A stretch of 23,640 nt of DNA from Comamonas sp. lk (GCA_945898105.1 CAMDHL010000003.1:1-23640); one strand, 5' to 3'. Counted from the stretch's first letter, positions 1 to 8,997 are shown. Program-made: numbers and translations. Notes: generated from the sequence alone by a model not told the origin.

Positions 1-323
1 GCCGCTTCTTTGCCGGCCAATCGATCCAATTCGGCACATACATCGGCCATGCGACCGGAAATGACCATGCGCCCGCCCGAAGCGCGGCCTTGACTATCCA
101 CGATACGCAAGACCCTTAATGGTCGTTGGCTCGCTGGCGTGCGGGTGGCGGTCGTCAGCGGTGGCGACGCGTTGGTTGAGGGGCGAAGTACAAGCACCTT
201 GGCTTGATAGGGCGGGGCACTTGAAATAGCGGTTTGCTTTGCGGGAGCTGGGCGACCTTGAAGCCAGTCTGCCAAGCGGTAGAGGGTGGCGGAGACTTTG
301 GGCGTGTTGATTAGGATGCGCAT
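1..323 (-). CDS. Hypothetical protein downstream of lexA (3' end outside window)
   Basis: This open frame is absent of stops for 107 codons and runs off the left edge, so the C-terminus is not seen. It starts at an ATG (323-321) with a GAAAGGA ribosome binding site about 7 bases upstream, 23 bases after the lexA stop, so it is very probably the second gene of the lexA transcript. The N-terminus begins MRILINTPKVSATLYRLADW. Residues about 24-68 are rich in Pro, Ala, Thr and Ser and look like a linker. Residues 70-103 form a more regular block (LRVLRIVDSQGR, then GRMVISGRMADVCAELDRLA). I see no signal peptide, membrane segment or catalytic motif. The function is unknown. Its position parallels sulA behind lexA in Pseudomonas, but no SulA similarity is visible, so an SOS role is inferred from context only. 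Confidence 0.75.
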   Translation of the reverse strand, partial: MRILINTPKVSATLYRLADWLQGRPAPAKQTAISSAPPYQAKVLVLRPSTNASPPLTTATRTPASQRPLRVLRIVDSQGRASGGRMVISGRMADVCAELDRLAGKEA

Positions 324-346
324 GGTGTCCTTTCAGGGGTCGGTGT

Positions 347-1021
347 TTACATCAGGATGGTGTTACGGATCAGGCCGACCGCCAGTCCTTCGATCTCAAA
401 TGGCTGGCCTGGCTCGACCACAATGGTTTGGAAATCTGGGTTTTCCGGGTGCAGTTCAATCAGATGCTTGTTGCGCCGGAAACGCTTGACTGTGACTTCT
501 TCGCCGATTCGGGCCACGATGATTTGGCCATTTTTCGCTTCTTTGGTCGATTGGACGGCCAGCAAATCGCCGTCCATGATGCCGGCATCGCGCATGGACA
601 TTCCGCGTACTTTGAGCAGGTAATCAGGCTGGCGTTGGAAAAGGCTGTTTTCCACGTAATAAGTCTGGTCCACGTGCTCCTGTGCAAGTATGGGCGAGCC
701 GGCGGCCACGCGTCCGATCAGCGGCAAGCACAATTGGGCTAGGCCGGGGAGTGAGAGCGAAAATTGCTTGGAGCGGGTGCTTTGGATGTCACGCAGTGAC
801 TGCCCGCGCAAACGGATGCCGCGGGAGGTGCCGCTGACCAGTTCTATCATGCCCTTGCGTGCCAGCGCCTGGAGATGCTCTTCGGCCGCGTTGGCTGACT
901 TAAAACCCAGCTCGGTGGCGATTTCAGCGCGGGTGGGCGGTGCGCCGGTTTGTGCAATCGCGGTTTCTATGAGCGTGAGAATCTGCTGCTGGCGGGCAGT
1001 GAGTTTGGGGGTTTCTAGCAT
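347..1021 (-). CDS. lexA: LexA repressor, SOS regulator
   Basis: LexA represses DNA-damage genes by binding CTGT-N8-ACAG sites and is inactivated by RecA-stimulated self-cleavage. The 224-residue protein has an N-terminal winged-helix domain (about 1-70; recognition region [20 protein letters not shown] at 31-50). A linker leads to the cleavage site Ala107-Gly108 (VAAG), then the S24-type peptidase domain with nucleophile Ser142 in GMSM and general base Lys179 in TVKRF. Length is slightly above the E. coli protein (202). The ATG at 1021 has an AAGGAG site 6 bases upstream. Three LexA-like boxes lie between 1051 and 1102, so autoregulation is expected. It is transcribed away from the asparaginase gene and probably together with the small gene at 1-323. 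Identification is secure. Confidence 0.98.
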   Translation of the reverse strand: MLETPKLTARQQQILTLIETAIAQTGAPPTRAEIATELGFKSANAAEEHLQALARKGMIELVSGTSRGIRLRGQSLRDIQSTRSKQFSLSLPGLAQLCLPLIGRVAAGSPILAQEHVDQTYYVENSLFQRQPDYLLKVRGMSMRDAGIMDGDLLAVQSTKEAKNGQIIVARIGEEVTVKRFRRNKHLIELHPENPDFQTIVVEPGQPFEIEGLAVGLIRNTILM

Positions 1022-1050
1022 ACGGACTCCTTGAAGGTGGTCAGAACAGG

Positions 1051-1066
1051 CTGGGTTTGCAAACAG
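1051..1066. promoter_or_regulatory. LexA box, imperfect (lexA-proximal)
   Basis: The sequence CTGG-N8-ACAG matches the LexA consensus CTGT-N8-ACAG with one mismatch in the left half. It sits 30 bases upstream of the lexA ATG and contains the palindrome GTTTGCAAAC. It starts 17 bases before the perfect central box. Confidence 0.6.
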
Positions 1067-1067
1067 A

Positions 1068-1083
1068 CTGTGAAATTACACAG
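1068..1083. promoter_or_regulatory. LexA box, perfect consensus (central)
   Basis: CTGTGAAATTACACAG is an exact CTGT-N8-ACAG LexA operator. It lies in the 111-base region between the divergent lexA and asparaginase genes. This is the best of the three sites. Confidence 0.9.
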
Positions 1084-1086
1084 TAA

Positions 1087-1102
1087 CTGTATTTTTATCC
1101 AG
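1087..1102. promoter_or_regulatory. LexA box, imperfect (asparaginase-proximal)
   Basis: CTGT-N8-CCAG has one mismatch in the right half. It starts 19 bases after the start of the central box and ends 30 bases before the asparaginase ATG. Read on the minus strand it overlaps the candidate lexA -10 region, so occupancy would block lexA transcription. Confidence 0.6.
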
Positions 1103-1117
1103 TTTTTATTAATTTGC
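1090..1117 (-). promoter_or_regulatory. Candidate lexA promoter
   Basis: On the minus strand TTGCAA (1117-1112, a 4/6 match to TTGACA) is followed after 16 bases by TAAAAA, or after 17 by AAAAAT, as the -10. Either -10 falls inside the 1087-1102 LexA box, as expected for a LexA-repressed promoter. Transcription start is not visible from sequence alone. Confidence 0.4.
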
Positions 1118-1132
1118 AAGGATTTTTTTGCT

Positions 1133-2134
1133 ATGGCAGATTCCATCGTCTTTTTGGGCACTGGCGGCACGATTGCCGGCAGTGCATCGGGCGCCCAGGA
1201 CAATCTTTCCTACACCTCGGGCAGGGTTGCCTTAGGCGACTTATTGGCCGACTTACCCGGTTTGCCCGAGCGTTTGGCAGGGCGCGAAATGCTGCACGAG
1301 CAAGTATTCCAAGAGGACAGCAAGGACCTGGATCCAAGCCATTGGCAGCTTCTGGCCGCGCGTGTTGGACAACATTTGGAGCGTCCGTCGGTCGGGGGCG
1401 TGGTGATTACCCACGGGACCGATACGCTGGAGGAGACGGCATTTTTTCTGGCCCGAACGCTGCCTGCCCGCTTGTTGGCTGCCAAGGCAGTGGTGCTAAC
1501 TTGCGCCATGCGCCCGGCCACGTCTATGTCGCCTGACGGCCCGCAAAACCTGCGCGACGCCACGGTGGTCGCCTGCGATCCAGGGGCGCACGGCGTCATG
1601 GTGGTGTGTCAGGGCGAGGTGTTCGATGGTGCCCAGGTGCAAAAAAACCACCCCTACCGGCTCAATCCATTTGACGCAGGAGACTATGGTGTGGTGGGTG
1701 TGGTGGAGGAAAAGCAGTTGCGGCTACTCGGCGGCTGGCCCCGCCCGGTGCCAGATCGGGCAATCAACACTTTGATGAGGATGCCTGCTTTGCGTCAGGC
1801 CTTTCCAAGGGTGGAAATCGTTTTTAACCATAACGGCGCCGATGGCGCTATCGTGCGGGCACTATGCGCGCCGCCGTCGCCAAGCGATCAACCCGTCCAG
1901 GGCATCGTACTGGCAGGCACCGGCAATGGCACGGTTCACAAGGCACTGGAAGCGGCGCTGCGACAAGCTCAGACCCAGGGCGTGACGGTGGTCCGCACCA
2001 CGCGGTGCGCGCGTGGCCGGGTGTTGCCTCGCGCCGACGGACGCGGCGACGAGTTCCCGATCCTGGAATTAAGCCCGATCAAAGCCCGGATTGAGTTGAT
2101 GCTGCAATTAGTCGCGCTTCAAACCCTGATCTAG
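1133..2134 (+). CDS. L-asparaginase family amidohydrolase, no signal peptide
   Basis: This protein is predicted to hydrolyse L-asparagine to aspartate and ammonia. It has 333 residues, the usual family size. The first family signature is LGTGGTIAG (residues 8-16; nucleophile candidates Thr10 and Thr13). The second is THGTDTLEE (93-101; Thr96 and Asp97). A run AMRPATSMSPDGP resembles bacterial type II enzymes, but no secretion signal precedes it, so it probably acts in the cytoplasm. I chose the ATG at 1133 because AAGGA lies about 10 bases upstream and MADSIVFLGTGGT matches the family start. A longer frame from 1031 would run through the LexA boxes. It is divergent from lexA and convergent with the DUF192 gene. 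Substrate preference (Asn or Gln) cannot be judged from the sequence. Confidence 0.92.
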   Translation: MADSIVFLGTGGTIAGSASGAQDNLSYTSGRVALGDLLADLPGLPERLAGREMLHEQVFQEDSKDLDPSHWQLLAARVGQHLERPSVGGVVITHGTDTLEETAFFLARTLPARLLAAKAVVLTCAMRPATSMSPDGPQNLRDATVVACDPGAHGVMVVCQGEVFDGAQVQKNHPYRLNPFDAGDYGVVGVVEEKQLRLLGGWPRPVPDRAINTLMRMPALRQAFPRVEIVFNHNGADGAIVRALCAPPSPSDQPVQGIVLAGTGNGTVHKALEAALRQAQTQGVTVVRTTRCARGRVLPRADGRGDEFPILELSPIKARIELMLQLVALQTLI

Positions 2135-2193
2135 AAGCTGCTAGTGGACAGCAGAACGCATAGGCAAGCGTGAGCAAACCGCGCAATGACGCC

Positions 2194-2652
2194 CTAGCTG
2201 CCTGTCTTGAAGGGCGGGCCGACCAAGCGCATCCCGGCTTTCAGGCCTTTTTTCATAAACCAGCCCTGGTTGACTTCCAGAACAAAGCGCACCGGCTTGG
2301 CGGAACAGTGCGATTGGGTGGTTTGCGGCTGCATGTCCTCTAGGTTGATCACCGTGCCGTCGTCAGCGACAAAGGCGGCCGTGAGAGGAATCAAGGTGTT
2401 TTTCATCCAGAAACATTGCTGCTTGGCCTCGGGGAAGACAAACAACATACCTTCGTGCTGCGGCATCTCTGCGCGGTACATCAAACCAGTGGACTGTTGC
2501 GCTGGTGTACTGGCAACTTGCACTTCGACTTGATGGAATCCGACGGTCAGTTTGGTGCGCGGCAAGCCGGTTTGGGCTTGGTCTTGCGCCAGCAGCTGGC
2601 CTAGCGGTGCCAGAAAACTCGTTGAGATCAGGAGGCGGATTAGAAGGTTCAT
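2194..2652 (-). CDS. DUF192 family exported protein
   Basis: This 152-residue protein has an N-terminal signal peptide (MNLLIRLLISTSFLAPLGQLLA, cleavage likely near residue 22). It then shows the DUF192 fold: a GLMYRAEMPQHEGMLFVF block, a CFWMKNTLIPL block and a late FVLEVNQGWF block. DUF192 proteins are small, widespread and have no settled function. The signal peptide points to the periplasm. The ATG at 2652 has no clear Shine-Dalgarno site, and a small inverted repeat GCGCA-ATTG-TGCGC lies just upstream. It is convergent with the asparaginase gene (59-base gap) and divergent from icd. Confidence 0.9.
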   Translation of the reverse strand: MNLLIRLLISTSFLAPLGQLLAQDQAQTGLPRTKLTVGFHQVEVQVASTPAQQSTGLMYRAEMPQHEGMLFVFPEAKQQCFWMKNTLIPLTAAFVADDGTVINLEDMQPQTTQSHCSAKPVRFVLEVNQGWFMKKGLKAGMRLVGPPFKTGS

Positions 2653-2893
2653 GGCGCAATTGTGCGCTAGCTTGGGAGTGCAAGACGCTTAAAAAAAGGG
2701 GTTTCTAAACGGCGCGACGGGCGGTCGCAGTGTGCATGCAACGCCCGCACCCATCTTGATTTATGACAGTATCGCGTAAAGGTTTGTGTCTAAAATTGGC
2801 CGGCGAAGACAGGAAAAGCCGGTGAACCCCCGGGTAAGCAGGCCTTGCAGGCGGTGATACACCGTCTGAATCATTATCAAAGAGACTCAATTC
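2653..2893. other. Intergenic region between DUF192 gene and icd
   Basis: This 241-base gap between divergent genes must carry both promoters. A -10-like TAAAAT occurs at 2791-2796 toward icd, but no good -35 lies at normal spacing (ATGACA at 2763-2768 is 22 bases away). The icd start has only a weak AAAGAG 10-15 bases upstream. No reading frame here resembles a protein. Confidence 0.4.
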
Positions 2894-4147
2894 ATGTACC
2901 AGCACATCAAAATTCCCGCCCAAGGCCAAAAAATCACCGTTAACGCCGATTTTTCCCTGAATGTCCCCGACGAGCCCGTCATTCCCTACATTGAGGGTGA
3001 CGGCACTGGGCTGGACATTACGCCCGTAATGCTCAAAGTGGTGGATGCGGCCGTCGCCAAATGCTATGGCGGCAAGCGGAAAATTCATTGGATGGAGGTG
3101 TATGCCGGTGAAAAGTCCACCAATGTCTATGGCCCGGACGTTTGGCTCCCTGAAGAAACCCTGCACGCCATCCGCGACTATGTGGTCTCTATCAAAGGGC
3201 CCTTGACCACGCCGGTGGGCGGCGGTATCCGCTCCCTTAACGTGGCTTTGCGCCAGGAACTTGATTTGTACGTTTGCTTGCGGCCCATCCAATATTTCGA
3301 CGGCGTTCCCAGCCCAGTCAAAGAGCCGCATAAGACAGATATGGTCATCTTCCGCGAAAACTCGGAGGATATTTACGCTGGTATCGAGTTCGAAGCCGAG
3401 TCAGACAAGGCCAAAAAGCTAATTAAATTCCTGACCGAGGAAATGGGCGTCAAAAAAATCCGTTTCCCCAATACCTCTGGTATCGGCATTAAGCCTGTTT
3501 CGCGCGAAGGCACCGAGCGCCTGGTGCGCAAAGCCATCCAATACGCGATTGACAATGACAAGCCCAGTGTGACCATCGTTCACAAGGGGAACATCATGAA
3601 ATTCACCGAGGGCGGTTTCCGCGATTGGGCCTATGGTTTGGCCCAAAAAGAATTCGGCGCCCAGCTGGTCGATGGCGGGCCTTGGTGCAAATTCAAAAAC
3701 CCCAGGACGGGGCGTGAAATCACGGTCAAGGACAGCATCGCAGACGCATTTTTGCAACAGATTCTGCTGCGTCCGGCCGAATACAGCGTGATTGCCACTC
3801 TCAACCTCAACGGCGACTATGTTTCCGACGCCTTGGCAGCCCAGGTGGGCGGCATTGGCATCGCCCCGGGCGCCAACCTTAGCGACACTGTGGCGATGTT
3901 CGAGGCGACCCACGGCACCGCGCCTAAATATGCAGGTAAAGACTACGTCAACCCCGGCTCCGAAATTTTGTCAGCCGAAATGATGCTGCGCCACATGGGC
4001 TGGAAAGAGGCGGCTGATTTGATCATCAGTTCCATGAAAAAATCTATTTTGAGCAAGAAGGTCACTTATGACTTTGCCCGCCTGATGGACGGTGCGACCC
4101 AAGTTAGCTGCTCTGGCTTTGGCAAGGTCATGATTGACCATATGTAA
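2894..4147 (+). CDS. icd: Isocitrate dehydrogenase, NADP-dependent
   Basis: Icd converts isocitrate to 2-oxoglutarate and CO2 with reduction of NADP+ in the TCA cycle, in the cytoplasm. The 417 residues align end to end with the dimeric E. coli-type enzyme, offset by about one position. Substrate-site residues are Ser114 in the RSLNVALR loop, Arg120, Arg130, Arg154, Tyr161 and Lys231. Metal-ligand aspartates are near 284, 308 and 312. Lys345-Tyr346 in HGTAPKYAG, with Tyr392 and Arg396 in TYDFARLM, are the residues that set NADP preference. Ser114 matches the serine phosphorylated by AceK in enteric bacteria; no kinase gene is in the window. A strong terminator follows, so icd appears monocistronic. 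Confidence 0.98.
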   Translation: MYQHIKIPAQGQKITVNADFSLNVPDEPVIPYIEGDGTGLDITPVMLKVVDAAVAKCYGGKRKIHWMEVYAGEKSTNVYGPDVWLPEETLHAIRDYVVSIKGPLTTPVGGGIRSLNVALRQELDLYVCLRPIQYFDGVPSPVKEPHKTDMVIFRENSEDIYAGIEFEAESDKAKKLIKFLTEEMGVKKIRFPNTSGIGIKPVSREGTERLVRKAIQYAIDNDKPSVTIVHKGNIMKFTEGGFRDWAYGLAQKEFGAQLVDGGPWCKFKNPRTGREITVKDSIADAFLQQILLRPAEYSVIATLNLNGDYVSDALAAQVGGIGIAPGANLSDTVAMFEATHGTAPKYAGKDYVNPGSEILSAEMMLRHMGWKEAADLIISSMKKSILSKKVTYDFARLMDGATQVSCSGFGKVMIDHM

Positions 4148-4187
4148 GGGCTTTCGGGCGCGTTGCCCTTATAGGCAAGCTTGCCAA

Positions 4188-4228
4188 AACGCCTGTTGCG
4201 CATCTGCGCCGCAGGCGTTTTTTCTTTC
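4188..4228 (+). terminator. Rho-independent terminator after icd
   Basis: AACGCCTG (4188-4195) pairs with CAGGCGTT (4212-4219), and an inner GCGC-ATCT-GCGC stem (4198-4209) extends it. A T-rich tract (4218-4227) follows. It lies 40 bases after the icd stop and separates icd from clpS. Confidence 0.9.
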
Positions 4229-4306
4229 GCGGGCTTGAATCTGGCTCCTGCTGCTCCAATTACCCTTGGCACTGCGCTAGGATGTGCGCACCGATAAAAT
4301 AGGACG

Positions 4307-4669
4307 ATGGCGACTACCCCACCCAAACCGCCGAGGGAACTTCCCCGGCAGACCCCAAAACGAGACGACGGCGGCGGTGCCATCGTTCTGGAGCGCCTGC
4401 CGCAGAAAGTGCAGCCGCCGTCCATGCATCAAGTTCTGATGCTGAATGACGATTTCACCCCTATGGAGTTCGTAGTGGGCGTGATTCAAGAATTTTTTTC
4501 CAAGGATTTGGCCACAGCGACCCAAATCATGTTGAAAATCCATATTGATGGAAGAGGGGTTTGCGGGGTGTATACCCGCGACGTAGCGGCCACTAAGGTG
4601 GACCAAGTCATGGATGCTGCCCAGAAGGCGGGGCATCCCCTGCAGTGTGTAAGCGAGCCTGTGGGCTAA
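4307..4669 (+). CDS. clpS: ClpS, adaptor of the ClpAP protease
   Basis: ClpS binds N-end-rule (N-degron) substrates and hands them to ClpA. The 120-residue protein has a flexible, Pro-rich N-terminal extension (1-38), longer than in E. coli (106 residues in total). The core follows: [10 protein letters not shown] at 46-55, with Asn47, Asp48 and Met53 lining the N-degron pocket. Further along are [20 protein letters not shown] (79-98, pocket His79) and a final PLQCVSE. The ATG at 4307 has AGGA only 2-3 bases upstream, and a -10-like TAAAAT ends 6 bases before it, so the mRNA may be leaderless or nearly so. clpA follows after 83 bases, the usual partnership. Confidence 0.97.
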   Translation: MATTPPKPPRELPRQTPKRDDGGGAIVLERLPQKVQPPSMHQVLMLNDDFTPMEFVVGVIQEFFSKDLATATQIMLKIHIDGRGVCGVYTRDVAATKVDQVMDAAQKAGHPLQCVSEPVG

Positions 4670-4752
4670 CAGGCGATAGGACGCGTTGAGGGGTGGCGAC
4701 CGCCGAGGCGGCCTACCAACTATGAACAAATGAATACGATGAAGGAACAGTC

Positions 4753-7074
4753 ATGATCGCCCAGGAATTAGAAGTCAGCCTGCATATGGCCTTTGTCGAG
4801 GCCCGCCAGCAGCGACACGAATTTATTACGGTGGAGCACCTCTTGCTTGCTCTGCTGGACAACCCCAGCGCCGCCGAAGTCTTGCGCGCATGCTCGGCTA
4901 ATGTCGATGAGTTGCGAAAGTCCCTGACCCATTTCATCAAGGACAACACACCTCAGGTGGCTGGAGTGGATGAGGTGGACACTCAACCGACCCTAGGCTT
5001 CCAGCGGGTGATCCAGCGCGCCATCATGCACGTGCAGTCCACAGGTAGCGGCAAAAAAGAGGTGATGGGTAGCAATGTGCTTGTCGCCATTTTTGGTGAA
5101 AAAGATTCTCATGCGGTGTATTACTTGCATCAGCAGGGCGTCACCCGTCTGGATGTGGTCAATTTCATTGCCCATGGGATCAAAAAGAGTGATCCGCCGG
5201 AAGCCGCTAAAGGCAGCGAAAGTGGCCCAGAGGCTGAAGAAGCATCCAGCGAGAAAAATGAAAAAGCCTCGCCTTTGGAGCAGTACACCCAAAACCTGAA
5301 CCAGCTGGCCAAAGAGGGAAAGATCGATCCCTTGATCGGACGCGAGTACGAGGTTGAGCGCGTGATCCAGATTTTGTGCCGTCGCCGCAAAAACAATCCT
5401 CTGTTGGTTGGCGAAGCGGGCGTGGGTAAAACCGCGATTGCTGAGGGCTTGGCCTGGCGCATTTCCCAAAAAGACGTGCCGGAAGTGCTGGCCGATGCAG
5501 TGGTTTATTCCTTGGACATGGGCGCACTGCTCGCAGGTACCAAGTACCGGGGCGATTTCGAGCAACGCCTTAAAGGCGTGCTCAAGTCGCTCAAAGACCG
5601 CCCCAACGCAGTGCTTTTCATTGATGAAATCCATACCTTGATCGGCGCCGGCGCCGCGTCCGGCGGTACCCTAGACGCATCCAACCTGCTTAAGCCTAGC
5701 CTGAGTTCGGGACAACTTAAGTGCATTGGAGCCACCACATTCACCGAATACCGGGGTATTTTCGAAAAAGACGCCGCTCTGTCGCGCCGTTTCCAGAAAG
5801 TGGATGTGGTCGAGCCAACGGTCGAGCAGACCGTGGAAATACTCAAAGGGCTTAAGTCTCGCTTTGAAGAGCACCATAAAGTCAAATACGCAGTAGCTGC
5901 TTTGCAGGCTGCGGCTGAGCTGAGCGCGAAGTACATCAACGACCGGCATTTGCCCGACAAAGCCATTGATGTCATTGACGAAGCCGGTGCCGCCCAACAG
6001 ATTCTGGCGCCCAGCAAGCGCAAAAAGACGATCTCGAAGACAGAAGTCGAGGAAATCGTGGCCAAAATCGCTCGGATTCCCCCGGCTAATGTTTCTAACG
6101 ATGACCGCGGCAAGCTAAAAACTTTGGACCGCGACCTGAAAAGCGTGGTGTTTGGTCAGGATAAGGCGCTCGATGTGCTGGCTTCGGCGGTCAAGATGGC
6201 GCGCTCCGGGCTGGGGCGTTCGGACAAGCCGATCGGCAGTTTCCTGTTTAGTGGCCCCACCGGCGTGGGCAAAACCGAAGCGGCAAAGCAATTGGCCTAC
6301 ATCATGGGCATTGAGTTGTTGCGCTTTGACATGAGCGAGTACATGGAGCGCCATGCGGTCAGCCGCTTAATTGGCGCCCCTCCGGGCTATGTGGGGTTTG
6401 ATCAGGGTGGTTTGCTGACCGAGGCGGTCACCAAAAAGCCCCATTGCGTACTGCTGCTGGACGAGATTGAGAAAGCGCACCCGGACATTTTCAACGTGCT
6501 GCTGCAAGTCATGGACCACGGTACTTTGACCGACAACAACGGACGCAAGGCCGATTTCCGCAATGTGATCATCATCATGACGACCAATGCGGGTGCCGAA
6601 ACCATGAACAAGGCCACGATCGGCTTTACCAATCCCCGCGAAGCGGGCGATGAAATGATAGATATCAAGCGTTTGTTCACCCCGGAGTTCCGCAACCGGC
6701 TCGATTCGATTGTGGGCTTTAAGGCGCTAGACGAAAACGTCATCCTACGGGTAGTGGACAAGTTCTTACTGCAACTGGAAACTCAGTTGGCCGAAAAGAA
6801 AGTGGAGGTTACCTTTACCGACAAGCTGCGCAAGCACCTTGGAAAAAAGGGCTTCGACCCGCTCATGGGCGCTCGCCCGATGCAGCGTCTTATCCAGGAC
6901 ACCATACGTCGTGCATTGGCGGACGAATTGCTGTTTGGGCGCCTCACAGACGGTGGCCGATTGACGGTCGATCTGGACGACAAGGACGAGTCCAAAACAG
7001 AGGTGTTATTGGACATCCAGCCATTGCCAAAGCGCGAAGGCCGGTCCAAGTCCGAAGAGGCCGCGGCCACCTGA
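4753..7074 (+). CDS. clpA: ClpA, ATPase and unfoldase subunit of ClpAP
   Basis: ClpA unfolds substrates and threads them into the ClpP peptidase. The 773 residues contain the N-domain (about 1-145), where ClpS docks, and a charged, Glu/Ser/Lys-rich linker (about 150-180). AAA1 has Walker A GEAGVGKT at about 220 and Walker B VLFIDEI at about 287. AAA2 has Walker A GPTGVGKT at about 501 and Walker B VLLLDEI at about 566. The loop IGF at about 623-625 is the ClpP-docking motif, which sets it apart from ClpB. ClpB's middle coiled-coil domain is absent. The ATG at 4753 has GAAGGAA about 6 bases upstream. The clpS-clpA gap contains a small CCGCC-GA-GGCGG hairpin. clpP is not in the window. Confidence 0.98.
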   Translation: MIAQELEVSLHMAFVEARQQRHEFITVEHLLLALLDNPSAAEVLRACSANVDELRKSLTHFIKDNTPQVAGVDEVDTQPTLGFQRVIQRAIMHVQSTGSGKKEVMGSNVLVAIFGEKDSHAVYYLHQQGVTRLDVVNFIAHGIKKSDPPEAAKGSESGPEAEEASSEKNEKASPLEQYTQNLNQLAKEGKIDPLIGREYEVERVIQILCRRRKNNPLLVGEAGVGKTAIAEGLAWRISQKDVPEVLADAVVYSLDMGALLAGTKYRGDFEQRLKGVLKSLKDRPNAVLFIDEIHTLIGAGAASGGTLDASNLLKPSLSSGQLKCIGATTFTEYRGIFEKDAALSRRFQKVDVVEPTVEQTVEILKGLKSRFEEHHKVKYAVAALQAAAELSAKYINDRHLPDKAIDVIDEAGAAQQILAPSKRKKTISKTEVEEIVAKIARIPPANVSNDDRGKLKTLDRDLKSVVFGQDKALDVLASAVKMARSGLGRSDKPIGSFLFSGPTGVGKTEAAKQLAYIMGIELLRFDMSEYMERHAVSRLIGAPPGYVGFDQGGLLTEAVTKKPHCVLLLDEIEKAHPDIFNVLLQVMDHGTLTDNNGRKADFRNVIIIMTTNAGAETMNKATIGFTNPREAGDEMIDIKRLFTPEFRNRLDSIVGFKALDENVILRVVDKFLLQLETQLAEKKVEVTFTDKLRKHLGKKGFDPLMGARPMQRLIQDTIRRALADELLFGRLTDGGRLTVDLDDKDESKTEVLLDIQPLPKREGRSKSEEAAAT

Positions 7075-7138
7075 TGTAAACTTAGCAGGCTTTGCTGGGC
7101 TCGGGTACGAAAGTGCTCTGGACTGTGAAGTTAATCAC

Positions 7139-7205
7139 AAACCGGTTCCATCAAGGTGTTCCTGCGAGGTGCTTGGCACTGAGCATGAAAAATCGAACCG
7201 GATTT
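7139..7205 (+). promoter_or_regulatory. Structured 5' leader of rpsB, candidate S2 autoregulatory element
   Basis: AAACCGGTTC (7139-7148) pairs with GAACCGG-A-TTT (7195-7205), giving a long stem with one bulged A. It encloses a smaller GTGC-TTG-GCAC hairpin (7169-7179). It ends 23 bases before the rpsB ATG. E. coli rpsB is controlled by S2 binding to its 5' leader; whether this fold serves the same role is inference. Confidence 0.5.
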
Positions 7206-7228
7206 AAGACCAAACCTTTGGAGTTTTT

Positions 7229-7978
7229 ATGTCAGTTACTATGCGTGAAATGCTGGAAGCGGGCGTCCACTTTGGACATCAAACCCGTTTCTGGAATCCC
7301 AAGATGGCCCCGTTTATATTCGGCCATCGCAACAGAATCCACATCATCAACCTGGAAAAATCGCTGCCGATGTTCCAGGAGGCGAGCAAATTTGTTCGTC
7401 AAATATCTGCCAAGCGCGGCACCATTTTGATGGTCGGCACGAAGCGTCAGGCGCGCGATACCGTGGCCATGGAAGCCAAGCGCGCCGGCATGCCTTTTGT
7501 TGACCAGCGCTGGCTCGGCGGCATGTTGACCAACTTCAAGACCGTCAAAACATCTATCAAACGCCTCAAGGACATGAAGATCGAGCAGGAAGCCGGTCTT
7601 GATGCGATGAGCAAAAAAGAACAATTGATGTTCGCCCGTGAATTGGCTAAGCTGGAAAAAGACATTGGCGGTATTCAGGACATGGCGACTTTGCCCGATG
7701 CAATTTTCGTGATCGATGTGGGCTACCACAAGATTGCAATTGCTGAAGCGCGCAAACTGGGCATTCCGCTTATTGGTGTGGTGGACTCTAACCACTCGCC
7801 AGAGGGTATTGATTACGTGATTCCCGGTAACGACGATTCCTCTAAGGCCGTGACCTTGTATGCCCGCGGTATTGCCGATGCGGTACTCGAAGGCCGCGCC
7901 AATGCGGTGGATGACCTAGTCAAAGCCGTGGTCGCCGAGGGTGAAGATGAGTTTGTAGAGGTTGATGAGGCCGCTTAA
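7229..7978 (+). CDS. rpsB: 30S ribosomal protein S2
   Basis: S2 is a late-assembling small-subunit protein needed for S1 binding to the ribosome. The 249 residues show the family pattern: [20 protein letters not shown] at the start, [17 protein letters not shown], then [14 protein letters not shown] and [20 protein letters not shown]. The C-terminal tail is acidic. GGAG lies about 7 bases before the ATG. It is followed by an attenuator-like hairpin and then tsf, the standard rpsB-tsf arrangement. Confidence 0.99.
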   Translation: MSVTMREMLEAGVHFGHQTRFWNPKMAPFIFGHRNRIHIINLEKSLPMFQEASKFVRQISAKRGTILMVGTKRQARDTVAMEAKRAGMPFVDQRWLGGMLTNFKTVKTSIKRLKDMKIEQEAGLDAMSKKEQLMFARELAKLEKDIGGIQDMATLPDAIFVIDVGYHKIAIAEARKLGIPLIGVVDSNHSPEGIDYVIPGNDDSSKAVTLYARGIADAVLEGRANAVDDLVKAVVAEGEDEFVEVDEAA

Positions 7979-7996
7979 CAGCGCGCGCAACCCTTT

Positions 7997-8025
7997 AAAA
8001 GGGGGCTTGATAGCCCCTTTTTTTT
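7997..8025 (+). terminator. Terminator or attenuator between rpsB and tsf
   Basis: AAAAGGGGGC, a TTGATA loop and GCCCC followed by eight T (8018-8025) form a classic intrinsic terminator. In E. coli a comparable element in the rpsB-tsf gap lets only part of transcription reach tsf. Here it starts 18 bases after the rpsB stop. Confidence 0.88.
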
Positions 8026-8063
8026 AGTAAAGAAACCGATTAATTTGTTTACGGAGTAAAGAA

Positions 8064-8987
8064 ATGGCAGCAATTACTGCAAGCATGGTCGCCGAACTGC
8101 GCGGCAAAACCGATGCCCCCATGATGGAATGCAAGAAAGCCCTTACCGAGGCCGAAGGCGATATGGTCAAGGCCGAAGAACTGTTGCGTGTGAAATTGGG
8201 TAGTAAAGCCGGTAAAGCCGCTGCCCGTGTTACGGCGGAAGGCGTGGTCGCCACTGCCAGCGAAGGCGCTGCCAGCGCGATGATCGAAGTCAATTGCGAA
8301 ACCGATTTCGTGACCAAGAACGACAGTTTCCTGGCCCTGGTTAAGGGTGCGGCACAGTTAGTCGCCCAGCACAATCCAGCGGACCTTGCGGCGCTGGGAG
8401 CCTTGCCTTTTAGCCAGGACGGTTTTGGTCCGACCCTGGAAGATGTGCGCAAAGGCCTGATAGGGAAAATCGGTGAGAACATGACTTTCCGCCGCTTCAA
8501 GCGTTTTGCATCAGCTGCCAAAGTGGCCTCCTATTTGCATGGTACGCGTATTGGTGTGATCGTTGAATTCGATGGCGACGCAGTCGCAGCCAAAGACGTG
8601 GCGATGCATGTGGCGGCGATGAAACCGGTGTCTCTGTCCAGTGCCGATGTGCCTCTTGAGCTGGTGGAGCGCGAGCGTTCTGTAGCGGCAGCGAAGGCTG
8701 CCGAAGATGCGGCAGTGGCGACAGCCGCTGGCAAACCGGTGCAATCAGCTGAAATTGTGACCAAACGGATTGAAGGCGGTGTGCAGAAATACCTCAAAGA
8801 GGTCTCTCTGCTGAACCAGACATTTGTAAAGAATGACAAGCAGACGGTCGAGCAAATGCTGAAGGCCTGCGCTACTACCGTGCATGGTTTTACCCTGTAT
8901 GTCGTGGGTGAAGGCATCGAAAAGCGAGTGGACGATTTCGCCGCCGAAGTCGCCGCTCAGGTCGCTGCCGCTAAACAGGGCGCCTAA
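8064..8987 (+). CDS. tsf: Elongation factor Ts
   Basis: EF-Ts is the guanine-nucleotide exchange factor that recharges EF-Tu. The 307 residues include the UBA-like N-terminal domain (about 1-55; [19 protein letters not shown]) and the TDFV motif (80-83) that disturbs the EF-Tu nucleotide site. The core has two subdomains, and a C-terminal helix ends with [11 protein letters not shown]. It is somewhat longer than E. coli EF-Ts (283). GGAG lies about 9 bases before the ATG. It is downstream of the rpsB attenuator and has its own space for a promoter. Confidence 0.99.
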   Translation: MAAITASMVAELRGKTDAPMMECKKALTEAEGDMVKAEELLRVKLGSKAGKAAARVTAEGVVATASEGAASAMIEVNCETDFVTKNDSFLALVKGAAQLVAQHNPADLAALGALPFSQDGFGPTLEDVRKGLIGKIGENMTFRRFKRFASAAKVASYLHGTRIGVIVEFDGDAVAAKDVAMHVAAMKPVSLSSADVPLELVERERSVAAAKAAEDAAVATAAGKPVQSAEIVTKRIEGGVQKYLKEVSLLNQTFVKNDKQTVEQMLKACATTVHGFTLYVVGEGIEKRVDDFAAEVAAQVAAAKQGA

Positions 8988-8997
8988 ACTGCGCCGT

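Noticed and set aside
1031..1132. In-frame upstream extension of the asparaginase gene (34 codons)
   Set aside because: It would run through the LexA boxes and adds residues unlike the family; the ATG at 1133 has a ribosome binding site and the correct family start.
2705..3331. 208-residue open frame antisense to the start of icd
   Set aside because: It is a shadow of the icd coding strand; icd is unmistakable and the antisense product has no recognisable features.
4174..4185. Perfect palindrome GGCAAGCTTGCC after icd
   Set aside because: It is next to a full terminator and may just be part of the transcript end; nothing indicates a separate protein-binding role.
4993..5634. 213-residue open frame antisense to clpA
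   Set aside because: Shadow frame of a strongly conserved gene; no ribosome binding site or family motif.
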